From Methanocorpusculum sp. (GTDB lineage Archaea > Halobacteriota > Methanomicrobia > Methanomicrobiales > Methanocorpusculaceae): DNA of 13,613 nucleotides. The notes beneath the pieces are model-generated. The model searched no databases. It saw only the letters and a list, made by a program, of their open reading frames with translations, and was not told where the DNA came from. Positions within the stretch are counted from its first letter, which is position 1; each line of letters begins with the position of its first letter. Location: positions 1 to 13,613 of the forward strand of contig JAGARL010000169.1 of assembly GCA_017622255.1 (NCBI GenBank), in the 5' to 3' direction. This document shows, one piece after another, positions 6,280 through 12,075 of this stretch. A program made the translations under genes and the position numbers.

Positions 6280-9200
6280 TTACTCGAAGATTATACAATC
6301 ATTTATAGTCACTGCCCAAGATGGGAGATCAACAGTGAATAACGCTGTATCATACTCTGCATCTGAACTTGGAATAGTGAATACTCCAGCGTTTACTTCT
6401 TGACCATTCACGGTACAATTCTTGATAGTGACTGTGTTACCAGTAACTAGTGCACTTAAATCGAGATTCATATGTTCCATAAATTTACAGTCAGTTAAGA
6501 TAGTGTTTGCATATGGTTTCAGGACACGTCCATAGATGTTGTTGTAATAAGTTCCCTGCTTGAATGTTACATTAGTGAAACTAGCAGAGGATATTACACC
6601 ATCACCATAGCTTGTCCACCCCGCAAGTACTGAATTGGTAACAATTAACTTAACAGGATTAGATCCCTCCTCACCAGTGTTGATCGGATATAACACACCA
6701 TCACCACCAATGTTGACATTATCCAGAATAACATTCTCTGTTGGATACATAATCATAACAGCACGGCAACCATCTTCAATTTTCAGATTTTTGATGATTC
6801 CACCAGAGGTCATGATTCCATAGTCATCACCATAACACTCAATAGAAAGTTCATTTCCATTTCCATCAAGGATACCGCCATCAAGTTTAACACCATACTT
6901 ATTTCCATATGGAGCAGTGGTAGCAGCATCACCAGAGACATCAGCGTTAAGAATGATAGTATCTCCAGCTTCGACTTCCTTAGTCATGGCAGCGAGATCT
7001 GATAATTCAGTAGTCTCAGAAGTGGTATAGGTCTTGGTACCATCTTCATTCATGGTATAGGTAATACCTCCAATGATGATACCAACACCATCAATCACCA
7101 GAGTACCAGTTCCTGCAGGTACAAATCTTCCATAAAGATTGCTCTGACCTTCTGGAGCGGACTCGTCACCCTGAGTTAGGACATTATTTTCAGATGTGAT
7201 TTTTTCAATCTTTACTTGACCATTATTGGCAGTACCAACAACAACACCAACTCTCCATCCACTATCTGTTGAAGTAAGAGTATTATCTTTTACAATACAG
7301 TTGGTAATAGTGGTAAATGTAGCTGCATTTGCTCCAGCATGACCAATAAGTCCTCCGACTGAACCTTCAGCTTTCAATTCACATCCTATTACCGAACAGT
7401 CTTCGAGAGTAATATAGGAATCAACTGGACCATCATTCTGTTTATTGTAACCTGCAGTCCAACCAACTAAACCACCAACACGTGACTCACCATTGATAAT
7501 AATCTTTGAGTTAAGTAAGTGACAGTTTATGAGAGTGATTTCATCCATTGAATCAGCACATTCAACAAATGCACCAATTCCCTGACTGTTGGCACTAGTA
7601 ATCTCAGAATCTGCAATCGTTAGATCCTTGATGACAATACCTGAACCTCCTGCAAATCCTCCAGCAAACAGTGGAGCAGTTAAACCAGTGATGGTTGCCC
7701 CGTTTCCTTCGAAGGTCATAATGTCAGCACCATGATACCCGTCGACCTTGATTGGGGTCCAATCATGCTTACTCATGTCAATCTTTGCAGCTTTCTCAAA
7801 GACGACACCCTGATCGCCAACACCTGCAAGACCAACCATATCCATCAGAGTTGCAAGGCCATCACCCGAGGAGACGGTGAAGAGATCATTACCCCCCTCA
7901 TCCTCAGTCTGTGTGAGTCCATCGTAGAGGATAGTTATCTTTGCACCGTTCTGATTAACACCAGTGATGTCAGGACTACTGTATTTGGTTTCTGGAAGAT
8001 AGCCTACGATTGGGAAGGAAGAAGCCTTAACTGCTAATGTATCCATCCCTCGCATATCAATAATAATCTCAGCAGTAGAGATATCAACACTTGAAAGAGT
8101 AATTCCTACACTAATACCTGCAACTGTACCAATTCCACTGTATTCTTCCTGATAAGATGCATCAGCAGGGTTCTGTTCCCAAGTGAGTTCAACATGTCCA
8201 GAAAGTTTACAATTCTCAAGTTTTAATGCCTCAGCACCTCCTGCAAAAGCACCAACCTGAGTTCCAGTTGCTTTTACATTATGAAGAGTCAGGTCTTTGA
8301 TAGTACATGCACCACCATACCCTAAGAAACCAGATTTACCAGAATAATCATCATTTAAGCAATCAAGATTAGAGATAGTATTTCCGTTTCCATCAATCGT
8401 AATAAACATGTTGTTTATAGGATAGTAGGCCAGACCTGTCATATCAAGATTAGTCATGATATTGATAGTCCCCTTATCTGCCTCATTGGTTCTAAGATCA
8501 GTTTCACCAGCCCAGACTAAACCTTCTGCAGAGTAAACATCAACTTCAGAATAGGTGGCACCTGTCTTAGTGTATGCCACAGCAACCGGAAGCAGGTTAT
8601 CAGCAACAACTTTCTCACCAAAGACAACAGTCTTTCCATTTGCAGTTACCTCTAATGTTCCCTCACCCTTTGGAGAGAGGATAGTAACATTGTTGATGTT
8701 GTCATAGGTGAAAGTGGCATTCTTTCCGTTCAGGTTGATAGCAACTTTCTTAGGGATTTCACTGTTTGCATCTTCAAGGAGTACAAGTACATTCTCAACG
8801 CTTGCATTGTCAATTGCCCATGCAAGGTTTGTGTAATACTTTCCAGCTACCTGAGCAACGTAAGTCTCAGTTTTTGTATCACCACAATTACACTCCAGTG
8901 TACCTACGTTTCCTTCGACAGACTGAAGAACATAGATGTGTTCATGTAAATCTCCTTCATCAGGTTCTGCAAGGTCTGATCCACAGAGGTCACAGAGGGT
9001 ATCAGAATCAGTATCACTATCTTTGTGCCCAAGTGCTACTACAGGAATAGTCTTTGTTTCACCACAGCCGTAGTCACATACAGAGACGTTAGTTCCTGCT
9101 TCAACACAGGTTGCTGGGACAAGAACAACTTCTGCACCCATATTATGATTGAGTTTGGGGATTTCCTGGGTTTCAGATTCAGAACAGAGAGTACATACAC

Positions 9201-9726
9201 GCTCTTTCAGACCAGGTGCGGTGCAGGTTGCCGGATTTACTTCTACCCATCCATCTCCAACTCCCCAGTTATGACTACATGATGTATCTGGAGTGGTTGG
9301 AGTACTCGGAGCACTGCTTCCGCCAGAAGAACTGCTGCTCTTCTTCTTCCACTGTGCGTACAGAGTAACGTCAGCATTTACCGGCTGCGTGAAATCATAT
9401 GCAGCTCCGCCTTCTGCTGCAGTGAACCATCCCTTAAAGGTGTAGCCGCTGCGGGTTGGAGTTGCCGGCTTGGAGACTGTTTCTCCTGCCTTGACTGTTT
9501 CTGCGGTATATGCTCCTGCGTCACCATAGTTCAGCATGAACATAACAGAGTACTCTTCCGTCGGGACCACCGGGTCAACCGGATCGACTGGAGTGATTGG
9601 GTCTACCGGATCCACCGGGTCAACAGGGTCGATTGGATCAACCGGATCCTCTGGATCGATACAACCCGCACTGCACACCACAGCAATCAGGAAGAGTGCA
9701 AGTAAAATTGCGAATTTCTTCTTCAT
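6280..9726 (-). CDS. Large beta-helix surface lipoprotein (adhesin-like) with InlB B-repeat
   Basis: Numbering from the ATG at 9726, the product has 1148 residues. An upstream in-frame ATG at 9741 would add five residues, but AGAGG lies 6 bases before the 9726 ATG, so I prefer the latter. Order of parts: a signal peptide MKKKFAILLALFLIA with lipobox SAGC (Cys22); about eleven Pro-Asp/Pro-Val repeats (24-55) forming a stiff stalk; an InlB/Listeria-Bacteroides type B-repeat (59-126) with GYTFKGWF and LYAQW; a Ser/Thr-rich linker; Cys/His modules (about 153-290, such as ATCTAPGLKERVCTLC); then a long right-handed beta-helix with repeated 'NC.V.G'-type turns and two GLUG-like motifs, VGGLVGW and VGGLIGH. 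No C-terminal sorting signal is seen. It is probably lipid-anchored outside the cell and acts in adhesion or envelope structure. No enzymatic residues are identified. The beta-helix part is distinctly more A+T-rich than neighbouring genes, suggesting transfer or rapid evolution. Confidence 0.88.
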   Translation of the reverse strand: MKKKFAILLALFLIAVVCSAGCIDPEDPVDPIDPVDPVDPVDPITPVDPVDPVVPTEEYSVMFMLNYGDAGAYTAETVKAGETVSKPATPTRSGYTFKGWFTAAEGGAAYDFTQPVNADVTLYAQWKKKSSSSSGGSSAPSTPTTPDTSCSHNWGVGDGWVEVNPATCTAPGLKERVCTLCSESETQEIPKLNHNMGAEVVLVPATCVEAGTNVSVCDYGCGETKTIPVVALGHKDSDTDSDTLCDLCGSDLAEPDEGDLHEHIYVLQSVEGNVGTLECNCGDTKTETYVAQVAGKYYTNLAWAIDNASVENVLVLLEDANSEIPKKVAINLNGKNATFTYDNINNVTILSPKGEGTLEVTANGKTVVFGEKVVADNLLPVAVAYTKTGATYSEVDVYSAEGLVWAGETDLRTNEADKGTINIMTNLDMTGLAYYPINNMFITIDGNGNTISNLDCLNDDYSGKSGFLGYGGACTIKDLTLHNVKATGTQVGAFAGGAEALKLENCKLSGHVELTWEQNPADASYQEEYSGIGTVAGISVGITLSSVDISTAEIIIDMRGMDTLAVKASSFPIVGYLPETKYSSPDITGVNQNGAKITILYDGLTQTEDEGGNDLFTVSSGDGLATLMDMVGLAGVGDQGVVFEKAAKIDMSKHDWTPIKVDGYHGADIMTFEGNGATITGLTAPLFAGGFAGGSGIVIKDLTIADSEITSANSQGIGAFVECADSMDEITLINCHLLNSKIIINGESRVGGLVGWTAGYNKQNDGPVDSYITLEDCSVIGCELKAEGSVGGLIGHAGANAATFTTITNCIVKDNTLTSTDSGWRVGVVVGTANNGQVKIEKITSENNVLTQGDESAPEGQSNLYGRFVPAGTGTLVIDGVGIIIGGITYTMNEDGTKTYTTSETTELSDLAAMTKEVEAGDTIILNADVSGDAATTAPYGNKYGVKLDGGILDGNGNELSIECYGDDYGIMTSGGIIKNLKIEDGCRAVMIMYPTENVILDNVNIGGDGVLYPINTGEEGSNPVKLIVTNSVLAGWTSYGDGVISSASFTNVTFKQGTYYNNIYGRVLKPYANTILTDCKFMEHMNLDLSALVTGNTVTIKNCTVNGQEVNAGVFTIPSSDAEYDTALFTVDLPSWAVTINDCIIFE
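9574..9661 (-). repeat. Nine-base tandem repeats encoding the Pro-Val-Asp stalk
   Basis: Imperfect repeats of the type ggatcaacc/gggtcaacc encode the PVDP/PIDP units just after the lipidated Cys. The repeats vary at third positions, so the stretch is not a fresh slippage array, but unit number could still differ between strains. Confidence 0.75.
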
Positions 9727-9803
9727 TTTATACCTCTGCATAAAGATATTTCAACGAAACAGGCACTATCCAAACCGCGCGGTATGAGTTAGTGACTGGA
9801 TGA

Positions 9804-9825
9804 AAATCCTTATGCAGTAGGATTT
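9804..9825. repeat. Near-palindrome, left copy (possible operator)
   Basis: aaatcct-tatgcag-taggattt-like sequence is an imperfect 22-bp dyad centred on tgca. Its reverse complement matches the right copy at 10324-10341 in 17 of 18 positions. It lies about 80 bases upstream of the surface-protein start and could be an operator for it. Confidence 0.5.
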
Positions 9826-9911
9826 GTGAGAGATACGAGATCTGTTTGGAAATTAAGTTTATTTACTGAATTAACTTGGATAAATCAGTTTGAATGAGAA
9901 TTAGTTGAGAC

Positions 9912-9980
9912 TGTGAGAGACATCTTACAAGAATAGATTTTTCGGACCTATTAACAATTATTGATAATTTGTCTCTCACA
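9912..9980. repeat. 10-bp inverted repeat pair
   Basis: tgtgagagac (9912-9921) and gtctctcaca (9971-9980) are exact reverse complements. Between them lies a smaller dyad aattat-tg-ataatt (about 9957-9970). A further tgtgagaga copy occurs at about 9825-9833. Confidence 0.5.
9959..9973. repeat. Left arm of a 15-bp inverted repeat flanking the palindromic core
   Basis: tattgataatttgtc here matches the reverse complement of gacaaattagcaata (10285-10299) in 14 of 15 positions. The pair brackets the G+C-rich core on both sides and indicates that the dyad symmetry reaches beyond it. Confidence 0.5.
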
Positions 9981-9987
9981 CATCATT

Positions 9988-10238
9988 TTGAAATACACGC
10001 TGATTACGCTGATGCGAGCTAACGCTCGCGCAGCTCGTCGCTGTTTCGCCTGCGGCGAAATCTGCTGTCGCAGCCGCTTTGAAGCTGCCTCTGAAAAATC
10101 ACATGGTTGTTTAAATAGGTTGTTTTTAAAAAAGCAACGCCAAAGCGGCTGCGACAGCAGGTCGCGAGTTTACGAGCGACAGCGACGCGTTGCGCGGGCT
10201 GAAAGCCCGCATCGGCGTAATCAGCGTTTTTAATTCAA
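9988..10238. repeat. MITE-like 250-bp imperfect palindrome with internal hairpins
   Basis: The outer arms acgctgattacgctgatgcg (9997-10016) and 10208-10227 match as inverted repeats in 19 of 20 positions, and ttgaa/ttcaa extends them outward. An inner pair, 10062-10081 and 10141-10160, is a perfect 20-bp inverted repeat around a 59-base A+T-rich centre. An 8-bp pair (gtcgctgt at 10037-10044, acagcgac at 10179-10186) lies between. Each arm also holds its own hairpins: gcgagc-taac-gctcgc (10014-10029), tttcgcc-tgc-ggcgaaa (10044-10060) and gcgggct-gaa-agcccgc (10194-10210). There is no transposase and I could not find clear target-site duplications. A non-autonomous mobile element or a cruciform/structured-RNA element is likely. 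Confidence 0.65.
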
Positions 10239-10284
10239 GGTGTCAAGTATCAACAGAAACAACCCCTTTAAGCGATATTTTGGT

Positions 10285-10299
10285 GACAAATTAGCAATA
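10285..10299. repeat. Right arm of the 15-bp inverted repeat flanking the palindromic core
   Basis: gacaaattagcaata pairs with 9959-9973 in 14 of 15 positions. Confidence 0.5.
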
Positions 10300-10321
10300 C
10301 GATTAATACACACGAAGTCAT

Positions 10322-10343
10322 ATATCCTACTGCATTAGGATTT
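10322..10343. repeat. Near-palindrome, right copy (possible operator)
   Basis: atcctactgcattaggat (10324-10341) is an imperfect dyad centred on tgca and an inverted copy of the left site, with one mismatch in 18. It lies about 165 bases before the downstream lipoprotein ATG. Confidence 0.5.
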
Positions 10344-10470
10344 CTACCAATCCGCAATCTCCTAACACACAGCCTCTTTTCCAAAACAGCGCACCAGACA
10401 CGCGCAAAATGAACCAGAACCACCCCTCACCAACAACAGGAAAACTCCCCCATACCCAAACCGCATGAGG

Positions 10471-10484
10471 AAAAATACCTAAAC
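10471..10484 (+). promoter_or_regulatory. TATA-like box of the FkbM-like lipoprotein gene
   Basis: aaaaatacctaaac lies 23-36 bases before the ATG at 10507 and no Shine-Dalgarno sequence precedes that ATG. The spacing fits a leaderless mRNA starting at or near the start codon. Confidence 0.4.
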
Positions 10485-10506
10485 AATAAGTGAGTATAGA
10501 TTAACC

Positions 10507-11289
10507 ATGAACAAAAACCGCCGGCGTGTCCTCGCAGTCATAACAGCAGGGCTTCTTATCCTCACCATCCTGAGTGCAGGATGCATCAGCACCCTAAACC
10601 CCCTGCCGCATGAGGTCATGGTCCGCGAAAACATAATCGCGGTAAACCCCGAATACGTCCCGTCGTCCCTTATCATCTCCCTGCTGGTAAACCCGAACGG
10701 ATACGAAACCAGCCTCTTCGACGCACTCGACGAATACCTGCCGCGGGAAAATCCGGTAATCGAGATAGGGGCGGGAATTGGTGCAGTCTCCGCATACGTA
10801 AACGACCGGCTCTTCATCAAAACCGAACACATCGCCTTAGAACCAAACCCGTACTATACCGAACTCCTGCGGGAAACAAAGAAAAAGAACAACCTGGGAA
10901 CCCGCTTCGTACAGGGCGCGATAAACTATGACACAGCATTCATACCATACGTCGTATCCCGAAACATCGTAGACACCGCCGCCGCTGCCGCGTACACCGA
11001 CGAAACTGTTACCGTACAGTCCTTAACGCTTTCCCAGATTATCCGCGACTCAACCTTCGTGGACAAAACAAACATCACATTAATTGTCGATGCAAAAGGC
11101 GTCTGTGAAGATATTCTGGACAACGAACCAGCCCTCAGAGAGGCAGTTTCCACAATAATTACCACTGTCACCGACAGCGACGAAATCTTCGAACTCAGAC
11201 GCAAAGCAGAATCCGCCGGTTATACACTCGTAAATACCCCGACTGAAGACGAAAGCGGACTCATGACTCTGGTCTTCCAGAGAACCTAA
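10507..11289 (+). CDS. Predicted lipoprotein with FkbM-like SAM-methyltransferase fold
   Basis: This 260-residue protein begins with a signal peptide: basic MNKNRRRVL, a hydrophobic stretch and the lipobox LSAGC (Cys26). The RRRVL segment also fits a twin-arginine (RRxFF-type) pattern loosely. The remainder reads like a Rossmann methyltransferase of the FkbM group. Motif I is VIEIGAGIG (84-92), the acidic end of strand 2 is ALEPNPYY (110-117), and LIVDAKGVCEDIL (192-204) sits where FkbM proteins have 'KxDxEGxExxVL'. SAM is not known to be available outside the cell, so either the protein is exported by Tat with bound ligand, the anchor leaves it on the inner face, or the fold has lost catalysis; Lys at the usual Glu position of the last motif favours change of function. 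It is transcribed divergently from the surface-protein gene across the palindromic region. Annotated function is best left as unknown. Confidence 0.8.
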   Translation: MNKNRRRVLAVITAGLLILTILSAGCISTLNPLPHEVMVRENIIAVNPEYVPSSLIISLLVNPNGYETSLFDALDEYLPRENPVIEIGAGIGAVSAYVNDRLFIKTEHIALEPNPYYTELLRETKKKNNLGTRFVQGAINYDTAFIPYVVSRNIVDTAAAAAYTDETVTVQSLTLSQIIRDSTFVDKTNITLIVDAKGVCEDILDNEPALREAVSTIITTVTDSDEIFELRRKAESAGYTLVNTPTEDESGLMTLVFQRT

Positions 11290-11311
11290 CCCCGCTTTTT
11301 CCCATACAGAT

Positions 11312-11347
11312 AGGTTTATCTCCTGCCGTGCTGAATAAATAATCAGC
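11312..11347 (+). promoter_or_regulatory. Candidate psmB promoter region
   Basis: Two TATA-like stretches, ggtttatctc (about 11313-11322) and aataaataa (11334-11342), lie upstream of psmB. The second is enclosed in a small dyad, gctga-ataaataa-tcagc (11330-11347). Either would leave a leader of roughly 50-80 bases before the ATG at 11417; which is used cannot be told. Confidence 0.3.
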
Positions 11348-11416
11348 GCTTTTATCAGTTCGTTTGAACAGGTTTTGCAAACCACATTTCTTAGCGTATC
11401 CTTCTTGAGGTTTCTC

Positions 11417-12055
11417 ATGACACAGGTAAATGACGTAAAAACGGGAACTACCACAGTAGGTATTGCATTTGACAACGGAGTTGTCCTTGCCACTGAGCGT
11501 CGGGCAACCATGGGTAACTTAATCGCCAGCAAAAAAGCGAAGAAAGTCCATTCCATCTCCCGCAATATCGGAATGACCATCGCCGGAACCGTCGGAGATG
11601 CACAGCGTCTCATCCGCATCATCAACGTAGAGTCCTCTCTCTATGAACTCCGCCGCGGATACCCAATCAGCGTCGGCGCTGTCGCGACCGTTCTCTCCAA
11701 CTACTTAAACGACAACCGCTTCACCCCGTACAGCGTACAGCTCGTTGTCGGCGGCGTTGATGCAAACGGTTCCTCCCTCTACTCCGTTGATGCCGCAGGA
11801 GGCGCAACTCTCGAAGAGAACTTCGTCTCCACCGGCTCCGGCTCCTTTACCGCATACGGTGTATTAGAAGACCGCTTCGTCCCGAACATGACAAAAGACG
11901 AAGCAGTCCGCTTAGCAGTCCACGCACTGCGCGCAGCCATGCGCCGTGACGCAGCATCCGGTGAAGGCTACAATGTGGCAGTTATCACCAAAGACAAATT
12001 TGAATATATAGATGAGGATACCATATCCGGCTACCTACAGCCGGCCCATGCCTAA
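11417..12055 (+). CDS. psmB: Proteasome beta subunit
   Basis: PsmB forms the catalytic inner rings of the archaeal 20S proteasome, an N-terminal-nucleophile threonine protease in the cytoplasm. I chose the ATG at 11417 because GAGG (11407-11410) lies 6 bases upstream; a TTG at 11375 is open in frame but would add 14 residues with no signal. The 212-residue product has a ten-residue propeptide MTQVNDVKTG, and autocleavage between Gly10 and Thr11 would expose Thr1 of mature TTTVGIAF. The other catalytic residues are present with correct mature numbering: Glu17 (in ATERR) and Lys33 (in KKAKK). GTVGDAQ and the later SGSGSF-like segment GSGSFTAYG match the family. The next gene, aCPSF1, begins 20 bases on and is probably co-transcribed, an archaeal association of proteasome and RNA-processing genes. 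Confidence 0.96.
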   Translation: MTQVNDVKTGTTTVGIAFDNGVVLATERRATMGNLIASKKAKKVHSISRNIGMTIAGTVGDAQRLIRIINVESSLYELRRGYPISVGAVATVLSNYLNDNRFTPYSVQLVVGGVDANGSSLYSVDAAGGATLEENFVSTGSGSFTAYGVLEDRFVPNMTKDEAVRLAVHALRAAMRRDAASGEGYNVAVITKDKFEYIDEDTISGYLQPAHA

Positions 12056-12075
12056 TCTTTTTTGGAACGATTTTT
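12056..12075 (+). promoter_or_regulatory. T-tract spacer between psmB and aCPSF1
   Basis: The 20-base gap contains six T (12058-12063) and five T (12071-12075) separated by ggaacga. The GGA may serve as a weak ribosome binding site for the next gene. T-tracts of this kind are the cleavage and termination signal recognised by aCPSF1 in methanogens, so readthrough into the aCPSF1 gene could be controlled here. Confidence 0.4.

Larger units (their letters stand above)
9742..10506. other. 765-bp noncoding region of nested inverted repeats between divergent lipoprotein genes
   Basis: No gene is supported here. The region consists of an A+T-rich left part, a G+C-rich palindromic core (9988-10238), an A+T-rich right part and a C/A-rich, G-poor stretch (about 10370-10465) leading to the downstream lipoprotein gene. 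Several pairs of inverted repeats are nested around a centre near 10075-10130. They are listed separately. Confidence 0.7.

Noticed and set aside
6032..6298. An 88-residue minus-strand open frame downstream of the surface protein
   Set aside because: It overlaps the surface-protein stop and runs through two hairpins; composition is not protein-like and there is no ribosome binding site.
9536..9787. A Gly-Ser-Thr repeat frame on the plus strand
   Set aside because: It is the antisense reading of the Pro-Asp stalk repeats of the surface lipoprotein.
9961..10233. A 90-residue plus-strand frame across the palindromic core
   Set aside because: Its Arg/Cys-rich product mirrors the inverted repeat structure; the symmetry of the DNA explains the open frame.
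10362..10466. A 34-residue minus-strand frame in the C/A-rich spacer
   Set aside because: Low-complexity Gly/Val/Cys content follows from the base skew and no ribosome binding site precedes the ATG.
9742..10506. CRISPR array or replication origin in the repeat-rich spacer
   Set aside because: There are no regularly spaced direct repeats, no cas genes and no Orc1/Cdc6 gene nearby; the repeats are inverted pairs.
11375..11416. Upstream TTG start for psmB
   Set aside because: It would add 14 residues to the propeptide and has no ribosome binding site, whereas the ATG at 11417 has GAGG at proper spacing and gives a normal propeptide.
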